Positions 9,996-19,528 of a stretch of DNA of 43,554 nt are shown piece after piece. The stretch spans positions 1-43,554 of the forward strand of contig CAJCIC010000100.1 in the NCBI GenBank assembly GCA_903970185.1, read 5' to 3'. The notes beneath the pieces are model-generated. The model was not told the origin of the DNA. It saw nothing but the letters and a program-made list of their open reading frames with translations, and ran no database searches. The DNA is from Gammaproteobacteria bacterium (GTDB lineage: Bacteria > Pseudomonadota > Gammaproteobacteria > Burkholderiales > Burkholderiaceae_D). A program made the position numbers and the translations under genes. Within the stretch, counting starts at the first letter, position 1. Each line of letters opens with the position of its first letter.

Positions 9996-11282
9996 TTGGA
10001 CATTCCCGTTTGGATGGAGGCCGCAGGGCTTGCCCTTCTGATCGCGCTCTCGGCCTTTTTTTCGATCGCAGAGACCAGCATGATGGCTTTCAATCGCTAC
10101 CGGTTGAAAGCGCTGGTGCGTGCCAAGAACCGCAGCGCGATCGCCGTGGCAAAGCTGCTCGATCACACCGACCGACTGCTTGGCATGGTGCTGATCGGTA
10201 ACAACCTGCTGAACGCAGCCATCTCGGCCTTGGTCACGGCGATTGCCATCAGCCACTTCGGCAACACCCGCGGCACGCTGCTTGTTGCCACCACCACGGT
10301 CGCGTTTTGCATCGTGGTCTTCGCGGAAATTACGCCCAAGGTCATCGGCGCGAGCTTTCCGGAACGCATTGCGCTTGCCATCGCCTTCATTCTGAAACCC
10401 TTGTCGGTCGTGTTTCAGCCGATTGTCTGGTTCATCAACCTCTTTACCGGAGGAATTCTCAGGCTGTTGCGCTTAGATAGCGGCCGGACCGACGAAGGCA
10501 GCCGCATCTCACCTGAGGAGTTGCGCGCGCTGGTGCTCGAGAGCGGCCATTTCATCCCGAAAAAACACACCAGCATTCTCTTGAACCTGCTCGATCTGGA
10601 ATCGGTGACCGTCTCTGACGTGATGACGCCCAGGGCGCTTCTCGAATCGATCGATCTCGAGGATTCAATCGAACTTGTGACGCAACGCATTTCGACGAGT
10701 TATCACAACAAGTTGCCGGTGTATGAGGGCGAGATCAACAAAATCCTCGGCATCTTGCATGTCCGCAAATGCGTCGCCTTGCTGGCCGAAGGACCGCTCA
10801 CGCGCGAAGGCATCGTTGCCGCCTTGACCGAGGCCTATTTCGTTCCTGCGGGTACTTCGGTGACGCAGCAGCTGCAGTACTTTCAGGAACAGCGTCAACG
10901 ACTTGCCGTCGTTGTTGACGAATATGGCGAACTGCAGGGGCTGGTCACGCTTGAGGACATCGTCGAGGAAATCGTGGGCGAATTCACGACTTCGCTGCCT
11001 CGCGTCGACGTCAACCCGCTGGACTGGGACGAATCCGGTGAGGCACTGCTTGACGGCAAGACTGCGCTTCGCGAAATCAATCGGCGCCTCGGCCTCAATT
11101 TGCCGCTTGACGGTCCCAACACGCTAAACGGCCTCATACTGGAAGAGTTGCAGGAAATACCGGAAGCCAGTGTGGCGCTGCGTGTTGGCGATTGCGTGAT
11201 CGAGATCGTGCAGGTGCAAAATCAGGCGGTGCGCCTTGCTCGCCTTAGCCGGGTACCGACGAATCCGCGTCCTTTGGCCTGA
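9996..11282 (+). CDS. CNNM/HlyC-CorC family membrane protein with CBS domains
   Basis: A 428-residue inner-membrane protein of the CorC/CNNM family, linked to magnesium or other cation homeostasis; the ion is not known here. An N-terminal CNNM (DUF21) membrane domain covers about residues 1-180, with several hydrophobic segments and the motifs FFSIAETSMMAFNRYRLKAL and IGNNLLNAAISALVT. A CBS pair follows (SDVMTPRALLESID and VDEYGELQGLVTLEDIVEEI, then VGEF), and a C-terminal CorC domain ends the protein. The start is TTG 9996, supported by AAGG six bases upstream and a family-like N terminus. It lies between tRNA-Pro and pilB with no tight linkage to either. Confidence 0.92.
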   Translation: MDIPVWMEAAGLALLIALSAFFSIAETSMMAFNRYRLKALVRAKNRSAIAVAKLLDHTDRLLGMVLIGNNLLNAAISALVTAIAISHFGNTRGTLLVATTTVAFCIVVFAEITPKVIGASFPERIALAIAFILKPLSVVFQPIVWFINLFTGGILRLLRLDSGRTDEGSRISPEELRALVLESGHFIPKKHTSILLNLLDLESVTVSDVMTPRALLESIDLEDSIELVTQRISTSYHNKLPVYEGEINKILGILHVRKCVALLAEGPLTREGIVAALTEAYFVPAGTSVTQQLQYFQEQRQRLAVVVDEYGELQGLVTLEDIVEEIVGEFTTSLPRVDVNPLDWDESGEALLDGKTALREINRRLGLNLPLDGPNTLNGLILEELQEIPEASVALRVGDCVIEIVQVQNQAVRLARLSRVPTNPRPLA

Positions 11283-11324
11283 CGTATCAGCACCACTGGG
11301 GGTGGCCTTCAGGCCCAGAAAAGC

Positions 11325-11353
11325 TTTACAAAGCAATGTCCTATCGGCATGAT
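11325..11353 (+). promoter_or_regulatory. Candidate sigma70 promoter for pilB
   Basis: TTTACA (11325-11330) and CATGAT (11348-11353) are separated by 17 bp. Transcription would start near 11360, leaving about 53 nt before the pilB ATG. I looked for a sigma54 GG-N10-GC pattern in this spacer and did not find one. Confidence 0.45.
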
Positions 11354-11412
11354 CGAAGCCGGAACCTGAATAGTTTGCGGCAATCCTCGCGCCGCTGAAC
11401 CGAGTACGTCTT

Positions 11413-13137
11413 ATGGCAGCAGTCACCAGTAATTCCACTCAGAACGCCTCGGCGATCTCGGGGTTGGGGCGTGCCCTCGTGCAAAACGGGCGGCTGCGCG
11501 CCGAACAGGCCGATTCGATCGCCAAGGCCGCGCTTGCCGCAAATGCGCCTTTTATCGACCAGCTGATCGCAAGCCAGGTGCTCTCGCCGCGCGAGCTCGC
11601 CACCATGGCCGCGCAAATCTTCGGTTTGCCGCTGCTTGATCTCGGCGCGTTCGATCCGGCCTTGATGCAAGCCGAGATCATCGACAAGAAGCTCACGCAT
11701 TCACTGCGTGTGATTGGCCTGCACAAGCGTGGCAACAAGCTGACGGTCGCGATTTCGGATCCGACCAATTTCCAGGCCATCGATCAGGTCAAGTTCCAGA
11801 CCCAGATGCTGGTTGAGCCTGTTGTCGTCGAGCACGACAAACTGGTGGCGCTGACCGAAAAGCTCGGCCAAAGCGCCGAGGCGGCACTTAACGATCTTGC
11901 CGCTGACGATCTGAACCTTGAATTCGAGGACGCCGACGCGGCGGCAACCGCCGAGAGCAATACCGAAATCGACGATGCACCGGTGGTGCGCTTCCTGCAG
12001 AAGGTGCTGATGGACGCCATCAACGATGGTGCCAGCGATATCCACTTCGAGCCCTACGAGAAGTTCTATCGCATCCGCTTCCGGGTCGACGGCATCCTGC
12101 GCGAAATCGCCCAGCCACCGATCGCGATCAAGGATAAGTTGTCCTCGCGCATCAAGGTGATTTCACGCCTGGATATCTCAGAAAAGCGCGTACCCCAGGA
12201 CGGACGCATGAAGCTCGTGCTCTCCAAGGCGCGCGCCATCGACTTCCGTGTCTCGACCCTGCCAACGCTGTTTGGCGAAAAGATCGTGATGCGGATTCTC
12301 GACCCGTCGCAGGCGAAACTGGGCATCGATGCGCTTGGATACGAGCCCGAGCAGAAGGAAACCCTGCTTGCGGCCATCCAGCGGCCCTACGGCATGGTGC
12401 TCGTCACCGGCCCTACAGGATCGGGCAAGACGGTCTCGCTCTACACTTGCCTTAACATCCTGAATCAGCCAGGGATCAATATTTCCACGGCTGAGGACCC
12501 GGCCGAAATCCAGCTTGCTGGCGTAAACCAGGTCAACGTCAACGATAAGGCCGGCTTGACCTTTGCTGCCGCGCTCAAGTCGTTCCTGCGGCAGGACCCT
12601 GACATCATCATGGTCGGCGAAATCCGCGACCTCGAGACCGCCGACATATCGATCAAGGCCGCGCAAACCGGGCACATGGTGTTCTCGACGCTGCACACCA
12701 ACGATGCGCCCACCACGCTCACCCGCCTCATGAACATGGGCGTGCCGGCCTTTAACATCGCTTCGAGCGTGATTCTCATTACCGCGCAGCGTCTGGCCCG
12801 CAGGCTTTGCACCTGCAAGGAGCCGGCGTCGATGCCAGATAGCGCCCTGCTTGAGGCCGGCTATACCGAGGACGACCTTGATGGCACCTGGCAGCCCTTC
12901 AAGCCGGTCGGCTGCGAGCGCTGCAAGGGCTCAGGCTACAAGGGTCGCGTCGGTATATATCAGATCATGCCCATCACCGAGGAGATGCAGCGCATTATCC
13001 TTGAGGGCGGCAACGCGCTGCAGATCGCCGCGCAGGCGAAGGCCGAAGGCGTAGCCGATTTGAGGCGATCCGGGTTGGTCAAGGTCAAGCAGGGGGCGAC
13101 TTCGCTCGAAGAAGTCGTTGCGGTAACCAATCAATAG
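11413..13137 (+). CDS. pilB: Type IV pilus assembly ATPase PilB
   Basis: Cytoplasmic hexameric ATPase that drives pilus extension. The 574 residues have an N-terminal GspE/PilB domain (about 1-160), then the ATPase core. Walker A GPTGSGKT is near 333-340, an Asp-box region surrounds AEDPAEIQ, and Walker B is in DPDIIMVGEIRD. The His box follows (TGHMVFSTLHTNDAPTTL). Two cysteine pairs near the C terminus (CTC and CERC) form the zinc-binding tetracysteine motif of extension ATPases. The order pilB, pilC, membrane protein, pilD is on one strand. The extension ATPase call, rather than GspE, rests on the neighbouring pilC and pilD and the absence of other gsp genes. Confidence 0.95.
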   Translation: MAAVTSNSTQNASAISGLGRALVQNGRLRAEQADSIAKAALAANAPFIDQLIASQVLSPRELATMAAQIFGLPLLDLGAFDPALMQAEIIDKKLTHSLRVIGLHKRGNKLTVAISDPTNFQAIDQVKFQTQMLVEPVVVEHDKLVALTEKLGQSAEAALNDLAADDLNLEFEDADAAATAESNTEIDDAPVVRFLQKVLMDAINDGASDIHFEPYEKFYRIRFRVDGILREIAQPPIAIKDKLSSRIKVISRLDISEKRVPQDGRMKLVLSKARAIDFRVSTLPTLFGEKIVMRILDPSQAKLGIDALGYEPEQKETLLAAIQRPYGMVLVTGPTGSGKTVSLYTCLNILNQPGINISTAEDPAEIQLAGVNQVNVNDKAGLTFAAALKSFLRQDPDIIMVGEIRDLETADISIKAAQTGHMVFSTLHTNDAPTTLTRLMNMGVPAFNIASSVILITAQRLARRLCTCKEPASMPDSALLEAGYTEDDLDGTWQPFKPVGCERCKGSGYKGRVGIYQIMPITEEMQRIILEGGNALQIAAQAKAEGVADLRRSGLVKVKQGATSLEEVVAVTNQ

Positions 13138-13195
13138 TCGCTGCCGATCCCGGCCGCGCGCGTAGAAGCTATCGAATTGCAAGGAGACTGAAAGC

Positions 13196-14422
13196 ATGGC
13201 GACAGCCAACGTAGCCCGCAAGGCCGTCACGAAAGAGTTCGTCTTCGCCTGGGAAGGCAAGGACCGCAACGGCAAACAGGTGCGCGGTGAAATGCGCGCC
13301 GCTGGCGATGCTCTCGTCAACGCGACACTGCGCAAGCAGGGCATTCTCGTCTCGAAGATCAAGAAGCAGACGTTCAAGCGCGGAGGCAAGATTTCCGAGA
13401 AGGACGTGACCCTGTTCACGCGCCAGCTGGCGACCATGATGCGCGCGGGCGTGCCGCTGCTGCAGGCGTTTGACATCGTCGGGCGCGGCCATTCGAATGC
13501 CTCGGTCGCCAAGCTTCTAAGCGACATCCGCACGGACATCGAGACCGGATCCAGCCTGAACCAGGCATTTCGCAAGTACCCGCTTTATTTCGACCCGCTT
13601 TTTTGCAACCTGATTTCCGCTGGCGAACAGGCCGGTATTCTCGACTCGCTCCTCGACAGGCTTGCCACCTACAAGGAAAAAATCATTGCCATCAAGGGCA
13701 AGATCAAGTCGGCGCTGTTTTATCCGGCTGCGGTCCTTGCGGTGGGCTTCATCGTCACCGCGGTGATCATGATTTTCGTGATCCCGGCCTTCAAGAGCAT
13801 CTTCACGAGCTTTGGCGCCGACCTGCCAGCGCCTACGCTGATCGTGATGAACATCTCGGACATTTTCGTTGGCTACTGGTGGATCATTTTTCCTGCCATC
13901 TTCGGCTCGATCTATTTTCTCATGCAGTTGTGGCGCCGCTCGCCGACGGTGCAGCAGTTCATGGACAGAACGCTGCTCAAGGCGCCGGTGTTTGGCGATC
14001 TCGTGCGCAAATCGTCGATTGCGCGCTGGACGCGTACCCTTGCCACCATGTTTGCTGCCGGTGTGCCGCTTGTCGAGGCGCTCGATTCCGTTGGCGGTGC
14101 CTCTGGCAACTTCGTTTACTTCGAAGCCACCAAGAAAATCCAGAGCGACGTCAGCACCGGTGTCAGCCTCACCAACGCGATGCAAAACACCAACGTGTTT
14201 CCGAACATGGTGTTGCAGATGGTTTCGATCGGCGAGGAATCCGGCTCGCTCGACTCGATGCTTGGCAAGGTCGCCGACTTCTACGAGGGCGAGGTGGACG
14301 ACGCGGTCGATGCCTTGTCGAGCCTGATGGAGCCGCTCATCATGGTGGTTCTGGGCACGCTGGTTGGCGGCCTCGTCGTGGCCATGTACCTGCCGATCTT
14401 CAAGCTTGGCCAGGTGGTCTAG
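13196..14422 (+). CDS. pilC: Type IV pilus inner-membrane platform protein PilC
   Basis: Polytopic membrane protein that forms the assembly platform above PilB. The 408 residues carry two T2SF domains, each opening with a similar helix: LFTRQLATMMRAGVPLLQAF near residue 85 and WTRTLATMFAAGVPLVEAL near 280. Three membrane segments are visible, near 175-200, 220-245 and at the C terminus (MVVLGTLVGGLVVAMYLPIF). AAGGAG lies nine bases before the ATG. It follows pilB after 58 bp. Confidence 0.96.
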   Translation: MATANVARKAVTKEFVFAWEGKDRNGKQVRGEMRAAGDALVNATLRKQGILVSKIKKQTFKRGGKISEKDVTLFTRQLATMMRAGVPLLQAFDIVGRGHSNASVAKLLSDIRTDIETGSSLNQAFRKYPLYFDPLFCNLISAGEQAGILDSLLDRLATYKEKIIAIKGKIKSALFYPAAVLAVGFIVTAVIMIFVIPAFKSIFTSFGADLPAPTLIVMNISDIFVGYWWIIFPAIFGSIYFLMQLWRRSPTVQQFMDRTLLKAPVFGDLVRKSSIARWTRTLATMFAAGVPLVEALDSVGGASGNFVYFEATKKIQSDVSTGVSLTNAMQNTNVFPNMVLQMVSIGEESGSLDSMLGKVADFYEGEVDDAVDALSSLMEPLIMVVLGTLVGGLVVAMYLPIFKLGQVV

Positions 14423-14504
14423 CCAGGAATTCCCGACAAGAAGTCGCACGGCGCCGCGCAGATGCGGGCAATCCTGGACGTATTCCTCAGGCTAGAATGC
14501 GCCG

Positions 14505-15059
14505 ATGGAAAAGTGGATTGGCTTCTACGCATTGATCGGAGGCGCAGCGGCGACGCTCATGGGGCTCTTGTTCGTCGCCGTTTCGCTCAACGCGGACGTC
14601 ATTCTTGGCGAGAAGCACCAGAATTCGCGCCGACTCGCACAGCAGGCCTTCCAGAATTACCTCGCGGTGATGCTGGTCTCGCTGCTCTCGCTGTTTCCGT
14701 CGCTTGATACGCATGAACTGGGCGTCATCACCTTGTCGGCCACTGCAGTATCTGGCGTTTGGGTCGTGGTGCGCGTCTACATGGCGTTGACGCGGCCCTC
14801 GGATCGCGCCTCAAGACTCTACTGGATACGCAGGCAGATTCCTTCAGTGCTGGGTTTTGGCATGCTCCTTTTTGCCGCAACGAAGATGGCGCTGGACACA
14901 GGCGATAGCAGCCGGAACCTGTATGCCTCCGCCACGATTGTGCTGCTCGTTGGCGCAACCACCGTCTCCTGGGAGCTTCTGATCGGGCTTGCCGTGATCA
15001 AGACGGCGAGCGCAGCCGCCGCAAAAGCAGCTGCAACTCCACTGCTGCCTAACTCCTAA
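14505..15059 (+). CDS. Multi-pass membrane protein of unknown function between pilC and pilD
   Basis: I do not recognise this 184-residue protein. Hydropathy by eye suggests four to five membrane segments: near residues 5-27 (FYALIGGAAATLMGLLFVAV), 50-64, 73-93, 112-125 and 142-165. The loops are short, with a basic one at RPSDRASRLYWIRRQ. The C terminus is Ala-rich. It begins 82 bp after pilC and ends 12 bp before pilD, so it is probably co-transcribed with the pilus genes. No motif for peptidase, transporter or enzyme activity is seen. A role in pilus assembly is possible from position only. Confidence 0.75.
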   Translation: MEKWIGFYALIGGAAATLMGLLFVAVSLNADVILGEKHQNSRRLAQQAFQNYLAVMLVSLLSLFPSLDTHELGVITLSATAVSGVWVVVRVYMALTRPSDRASRLYWIRRQIPSVLGFGMLLFAATKMALDTGDSSRNLYASATIVLLVGATTVSWELLIGLAVIKTASAAAAKAAATPLLPNS

Positions 15060-15071
15060 GAGAATTTCGAC

Positions 15072-15995
15072 ATGATTGAACCGTGGCTCCTGATTAGCGC
15101 CTGTGGCGTTCTCGGCCTGCTGATCGGAAGCTTCCTTAACGTCGTGATTTATCGCGTGCCGGTGATGCTCAAGCGCGGCTGGGCGAAAGACGCAAGCGAG
15201 TACCTCGAGGAGGAGGAGGTGCAAGACAGCATCATGCTTGGCGCCGAAGCCCGCAGCGATCTGGCCAAGGCGGCAAAGGCCGTGAAGGACGCCCTGGCAC
15301 TGCTGCCGCCGTTTAGCCTCACGCAACCCCGCTCGCGCTGTCCTGCGTGCGGGCATCCGATTTCCGCCATCGAGAACGTGCCGATTGCAAGCTATCTGGT
15401 CCTGCGTGGTCGCTGCAAGGCGTGCAAGACGCGCATTTCCGCGCGCTATCCGATCGTCGAGGCCACGACCGGGCTCCTTTTTGCCGCGTGCGCGTGGCGT
15501 TTTGGCCTGACGCCAGAACTCGCTTGCGGCCTTGTGATTGTCAGCGTGCTGATTGCACTGACCCTGATTGACGCCGATACCATGCTCCTTCCCGACTCGC
15601 TCACGCTCTCGCTCCTGTGGCTTGGCGTTTTGGCCAGCGCCTTCCATTTCGGCTTTGTGCCTGTACTTGATAGCGTCATTGGCGCAGCCGCAGGCTATTG
15701 CGTGTTCTGGCTGATCGCCATGTTGTTTCGCGTCTTGCGCGGTGTTGAGGGCATGGGGGCTGGCGACTTCAAACTTCTTGCCGCACTCGGCGCGTGGTTT
15801 GGCTGGACGGCGCTTTTGCCCATTGTCTTGCTCTCGGCAGGGGTCGGCTCGGTGGTCGGCATCAGCCTGATCGTGTTCGGTCGCAAGACCCTGCTCTCGC
15901 GCCTGCCCTTTGGCGTCTATCTCGCGCCGGCTGGCATGCTGATGCTGTTCTACGGTAGCGAGATCACAGCCCTGGTTCTGCCAGGTGGCAACTAG
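15072..15995 (+). CDS. pilD: Prepilin peptidase / N-methyltransferase PilD
   Basis: Inner-membrane aspartic peptidase that removes prepilin leader peptides and methylates the new N terminus. The 307 residues include GSFLNVVIYRVP in the first membrane segment. A cytoplasmic loop carries two zinc-type pairs (C90/C93 in CPACG and C115/C118 in CKAC). The catalytic aspartates are expected at D167 in LTLIDADTMLLPD and D232 in MGAGDFKLLAALG. All are intact. The loop before the first CxxC is about 55 residues and has an acidic EYLEEEEV stretch. Its last 11 bases overlap the start of coaE. Confidence 0.97.
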   Translation: MIEPWLLISACGVLGLLIGSFLNVVIYRVPVMLKRGWAKDASEYLEEEEVQDSIMLGAEARSDLAKAAKAVKDALALLPPFSLTQPRSRCPACGHPISAIENVPIASYLVLRGRCKACKTRISARYPIVEATTGLLFAACAWRFGLTPELACGLVIVSVLIALTLIDADTMLLPDSLTLSLLWLGVLASAFHFGFVPVLDSVIGAAAGYCVFWLIAMLFRVLRGVEGMGAGDFKLLAALGAWFGWTALLPIVLLSAGVGSVVGISLIVFGRKTLLSRLPFGVYLAPAGMLMLFYGSEITALVLPGGN

Positions 15996-16617
15996 CCCCT
16001 ACGTTGTCGCGCTCACCGGCGGCATTGGTTCGGGCAAGTCGACGATCGCAATCGAATTCGCGGCGCACGGCATCGAATGCATCGATGCCGACGAGATCGC
16101 GCGGCGCCAAAGCGCGAAAGGCGGTGCCGCGCTGCCCGGCCTGATCGCTGCCTTTGGCAGCGGCATCCTTGACGCAAGTGGTGGCCTTGATCGCGCTGCG
16201 ATGCGCAAGCTTGCCTTTGCCGACGATGCCGCACGGCGGCGACTCGAAGCCGTGCTGCACCCGCTGATCGGCATCGAAACCGAGGCGGCGATCGCGCGCG
16301 CGCGCTCGCCCTACGTGCTTTGGGTCGTGCCCCTGTTGTTCGAGGCGCGCAGCGGCGGCAAGCCCCGCTACGACCGGGCGCTGGTCGTGGATTGCGACGA
16401 AGAGACGCAGATCGCCAGGGTCATGAAGCGCAGCGCCCTGTCGCGCGACGAGGTCCTGGCCATCATGGCCCACCAGGTGACGCGAAAGGAGCGCCTCGCG
16501 CTCGCCGATGAGGTGATTGTCAACGACGGCGACCTGGAAGCGCTAAAGGCCGCGGTCACTCGCTTGCACGAGAAATTCATCGCGCTGGCAATAGACAAGT
16601 CCAACGAACGTTTGTAA
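15985..16617 (+). CDS. coaE: Dephospho-CoA kinase
   Basis: Last step of coenzyme A synthesis: phosphorylates the ribose 3' hydroxyl of dephospho-CoA. The P-loop GGIGSGKST is at residues 12-20. It is followed by DADEIARRQ, the LHPLIG segment and VVPLLFE, all typical of the family. The length of 210 is normal. It starts with GTG at 15985 inside the end of pilD, which suggests translational coupling; pilD-coaE-zapD-yacG is a conserved order in betaproteobacteria and many gammaproteobacteria. Confidence 0.96.
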   Translation: MATSPYVVALTGGIGSGKSTIAIEFAAHGIECIDADEIARRQSAKGGAALPGLIAAFGSGILDASGGLDRAAMRKLAFADDAARRRLEAVLHPLIGIETEAAIARARSPYVLWVVPLLFEARSGGKPRYDRALVVDCDEETQIARVMKRSALSRDEVLAIMAHQVTRKERLALADEVIVNDGDLEALKAAVTRLHEKFIALAIDKSNERL

Positions 16618-16720
16618 TTCGCTTCAGGTTGCTTCAAAATCCGCGAGGCATTCGCCTTGGCTTGGCTGCGTCAAAAAGACGCCACCAACGCAAGCGCCAC
16701 GCCTTGTTGCTCCACCCTTC

Positions 16721-17494
16721 ATGCGAGATGCCAGATTGATTCTCTACGAGTACCCGTTCAACGAGCGCATCCGCACCATGCTAAGGCTCGAGGACCTGTT
16801 CGACCGTCTCGAGTTCTTTCTGGCACAGACCGAACCTCAGTCGCACCATGTCGCGCTCATCACGATGTTCGAGATTCTCGACGTCGCGGGCCGCGCCGAC
16901 CTCAAGTCCGACTTGATCCAGGAGCTTGAAAGACAACGCCAGAGCCTATCTGCCTTTCGCAACAAGCCTGGCGTTGACGGCGACGCGCTGGAGACGATCC
17001 TCGCGCAGATCGAGTCTGCGACGTCCTCGCTTGTCAGTCTCCCTGGCAAGACCGGCCAGCATCTGCGCGAGAACGACTGGCTGACGAGCATTCGCAGCCG
17101 CAGCATCATTCCAGGCGGGACCTGTGAATTCGACCTTCCTTCCTATCACGCCTGGCTGCACCGCGCCGCGGATATCCGGCTGCGCGATCTGAACAACTGG
17201 ATCGGTCCGATGCGGCCCTTGCGCGCCTGCATCGGCATCGTCCTTAAGCTGTTGCGCGAATCGGGTCAGGTGACGCAGCTGATCGCCGCACAAGGCAGCT
17301 TCCAGCAGGTGCTAGGCGGCAAGTCGTACCAGATGCTTCAGGTTCGTCTCGATGAGGACCTGGGCGCGATTCCCGAGATCAGCGCCAACCGTTACATGAT
17401 CTGGGTGCGCTTCACGACGCAGGATGGCGGCGAGATGCGACCGCGCGCATTCGATTCGGACGTTCCCTTCGAGCTGGTGCTATGCAATCTGTAA
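16721..17494 (+). CDS. zapD: Cell division protein ZapD
   Basis: FtsZ-associated protein that cross-links FtsZ filaments and stabilises the Z ring. The 257 residues start [20 protein letters not shown] and carry [12 protein letters not shown], then an alpha-helical half and a beta-rich C-terminal half ending [16 protein letters not shown], as in the family. It follows coaE after 103 bp. That gap contains a minor GCGTC-AAAAA-GACGC hairpin (16668-16682). It overlaps yacG by 13 bases. There is no clear Shine-Dalgarno sequence before ATG 16721, but the N terminus fits the family exactly. Confidence 0.95.
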   Translation: MRDARLILYEYPFNERIRTMLRLEDLFDRLEFFLAQTEPQSHHVALITMFEILDVAGRADLKSDLIQELERQRQSLSAFRNKPGVDGDALETILAQIESATSSLVSLPGKTGQHLRENDWLTSIRSRSIIPGGTCEFDLPSYHAWLHRAADIRLRDLNNWIGPMRPLRACIGIVLKLLRESGQVTQLIAAQGSFQQVLGGKSYQMLQVRLDEDLGAIPEISANRYMIWVRFTTQDGGEMRPRAFDSDVPFELVLCNL

Positions 17495-17673
17495 GACGCA
17501 AGGTCAAGTGCCCGACCTGCGGCACGATGGCGGTTTGGGATACGGCCAATCGCTGGCGGCCGTTCTGCTCGGAACGCTGCAAGCAGCTCGACCTTGGCGC
17601 ATGGTCGGCCGGACAGTACACGATTGCCGAGAATCATCCGGCCGAGCCGAACGATTCGGGCGCGGGCGACTAG
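17482..17673 (+). CDS. yacG: DNA gyrase inhibitor YacG, zinc-binding
   Basis: Small zinc protein; the E. coli homologue binds GyrB and inhibits gyrase. The 63 residues carry the four-cysteine site CPTCG ... FCSERCK, followed by QLDLGAW and an acidic, proline-containing tail. It starts within the end of zapD. Its TAG stop shares the palindrome CTAG with the stop of the convergent Nudix-ThiE gene. Confidence 0.95.
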   Translation: MQSVRRKVKCPTCGTMAVWDTANRWRPFCSERCKQLDLGAWSAGQYTIAENHPAEPNDSGAGD

Positions 17674-18644
17674 CGAGGCCAGGCCGCGCGCATTGCGGCG
17701 ACGCCCTGGGCACCAAGGCTTTGCGCCTTGAAGAGCGTTGACTCGTCAAAATCGAGTCCGCCAAGCGCGAACACCGGCAGCGGTGTTGCATGGATTGCGC
17801 GGGCAAAGCCCGCCCATCCGAGCGGCACCGCCTGCGCATGCGACGCGGTCTTCTTGACCTGGCCAAGCATCGCCGCATCCAGTCCGAGTTGAGCTGCACG
17901 CACAAGGTCATTCGCGTCGTGGCAGGAGGCGAACACCCAGTTGAAAACCGGCCGCTTGTCGATGCGATGGAGGTCCTGGCAGGTCAGGTGAACGCCGTCG
18001 GCACCTTGCCAGTAGCGCTCGGGATGCCTGCTGCTGACGAGCAGTTTCACGCCGGCCGCGCGTGCGCGTGGCACAAGGAGATGGTACAGGTGGTCGAAAT
18101 CCGCCGGCGACAGATCGGGCTCGCGCAGGACCATCCAGAATGCGCCGCGCTGGCGCGCCGCCTGCTCAAAGCGTTCAACGAATGCCGCCAGACCGACGCG
18201 GTGGGCATCGCTGATGGCGTACAGCGAGCCGATCTTGAGCCAGCGCTTGAGCGGCAAGGCAGCGGGCAGCCACGGCTCGACTAGCAGCTGCTCGATGCAC
18301 TCGAAGCGAAACGTCTGCTGCTCGCGCCCGACCGGATGGCCCTGCCATCTGGGTACGCGCATGAAGTGAAGCCGCACGTGCGCGTGAGGGTAGACGAAGG
18401 CCATCGTGACCCAGGGGTTGGCAACGAGGACCTTCAAGCCGAGTTCTTCGTCGATCTCACGCGCGAGTGCCGCCCTGGGCGTTTCGCCAGGCTCAAGCTT
18501 GCCCCCCGGGAATTCCCAGTAACCGGCCATCGGCTTGCCGCTTGGCCGTTGCGCAAGCAGATAGTGCTTGCCCGGGGCTTCGATCACCGCGACGGCAACG
18601 TCAACTACTGCGTCGGGGGCTTTTTTTCCATCGGGCTCGGTCAA
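17670..18644 (-). CDS. Nudix hydrolase fused to a ThiE-like domain
   Basis: A 324-residue fusion. The N-terminal part (about 1-135) is a MutT-like Nudix domain with a complete box near residues 47-70 (GGKLEPGETPRAALAREIDE, then ELGL). It probably cleans up oxidised nucleotides such as 8-oxo-dGTP. The C-terminal part (about 155-324) resembles thiamine phosphate synthase (TIM barrel): LVSSRHPERYWQGADGVHLT, a weakly kept CHDANDL segment and PVFALGGLD. Whether this half is catalytic is unclear. The same fusion is known in other proteobacteria next to yacG. Its start overlaps the AAA+ ATPase stop by 4 bases (ATGA), so it is the last gene of the argJ group. Confidence 0.9.
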   Translation of the reverse strand: MTEPDGKKAPDAVVDVAVAVIEAPGKHYLLAQRPSGKPMAGYWEFPGGKLEPGETPRAALAREIDEELGLKVLVANPWVTMAFVYPHAHVRLHFMRVPRWQGHPVGREQQTFRFECIEQLLVEPWLPAALPLKRWLKIGSLYAISDAHRVGLAAFVERFEQAARQRGAFWMVLREPDLSPADFDHLYHLLVPRARAAGVKLLVSSRHPERYWQGADGVHLTCQDLHRIDKRPVFNWVFASCHDANDLVRAAQLGLDAAMLGQVKKTASHAQAVPLGWAGFARAIHATPLPVFALGGLDFDESTLFKAQSLGAQGVAAMRAAWPR

Positions 18645-19528
18645 GTTTTTTCGAGCCCTCGCCGACCGGCAAAGTCGCGTGCGAACTGCAAGGCGACACG
18701 GCCTGAACGCGAACCGCGCTCAAGCGCGAAGCGCAGCGCTTCATCGCGCACCTCGTAGCTGTCATCGGCATGACCGAAATGGTCAAGCCAGTGGGCGACG
18801 ATGGCGAGGTACTCGTCCTGCCGAAAAGGATAAAAGCTAAGCCACAGTCCGAACCGCTCGGAAAGCGAGATCTTCTCCTCGATGACTTCGCCTGGATGGA
18901 TTTCGCCATCGTCCTGATGCACCATGCTGAGGTTGTCGCGCATCTGCTCGGGCATCAGGTGGCGCCGGTTGCTGGTTGCATAGATCAGGAGGTTCTCGGC
19001 GCTCGCCGCAAGCGAGCCGTCAAGCGCAGCCTTCAAGGCCTTGTAGCCAGACTCGCCCTCTTCGAAGGACAGGTCGTCACAAAAAATGATGAAGCGCTCG
19101 TCGCGCCTGGCGATGACGTCAACCAGGTCGGACAGGTCGGCAAGATCCGCCTTGTCGACTTCGATGATGCGCAGCCCCTCCTTTGCAAAGCCATCCAGGC
19201 AGGCCCGGATCAGTGACGATTTTCCGGTACCGCGTGCGCCCGTGAGCAAGACGTTATTGGCCGGCAATCCTTGCAGGAACTGTCGCGTATTTTGCAGCAC
19301 CGCGGCCTTCTGACGCTCGATGATGCAAAGGTCCGAAAATGAGATCAGCGCCGGACGCAGGATGGCTTCGATCACCGGGTAGCCCTGTCTGCGCCGGTAG
19401 CGAAACGCGTGCGAAGCGGACCAGTCGGGCTCGCGCAGCTTGCGCTCGAAGAGCGCCTCGACGCGGTCTAGCAACTGTTCGGCGCGTAAAATCAGCGTGG
19501 CGAACGCGTCAGGTTCGATATTCGGCAT
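18641..19528 (-). CDS. AAA+ family ATPase, DUF815 type
   Basis: A P-loop ATPase of the DUF815 family, whose cellular task is not established. Walker A is in LLTGARGTGKSSLIRA, Walker B in FIIFCDDLSFEE, and a sensor-like segment in LLIYATSNRRHLMPEQ. The tail SRSGRVALQFARDF probably contains the sensor 2 arginine. The open frame begins at a TTG (19594). I prefer ATG 19528 (MPNIEPDAFATLILRAEQLL), giving 295 residues and a 20-base overlap with argJ. It lies between argJ and the Nudix-ThiE gene with overlaps on both sides, as in many betaproteobacteria. Confidence 0.9.
   Translation of the reverse strand: MPNIEPDAFATLILRAEQLLDRVEALFERKLREPDWSASHAFRYRRRQGYPVIEAILRPALISFSDLCIIERQKAAVLQNTRQFLQGLPANNVLLTGARGTGKSSLIRACLDGFAKEGLRIIEVDKADLADLSDLVDVIARRDERFIIFCDDLSFEEGESGYKALKAALDGSLAASAENLLIYATSNRRHLMPEQMRDNLSMVHQDDGEIHPGEVIEEKISLSERFGLWLSFYPFRQDEYLAIVAHWLDHFGHADDSYEVRDEALRFALERGSRSGRVALQFARDFAGRRGLEKT

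Noticed and set aside
11283..11412. Sigma54 promoter before pilB
   Set aside because: No GG-N10-GC pair was found; the best GG and GC are 14 bases apart.
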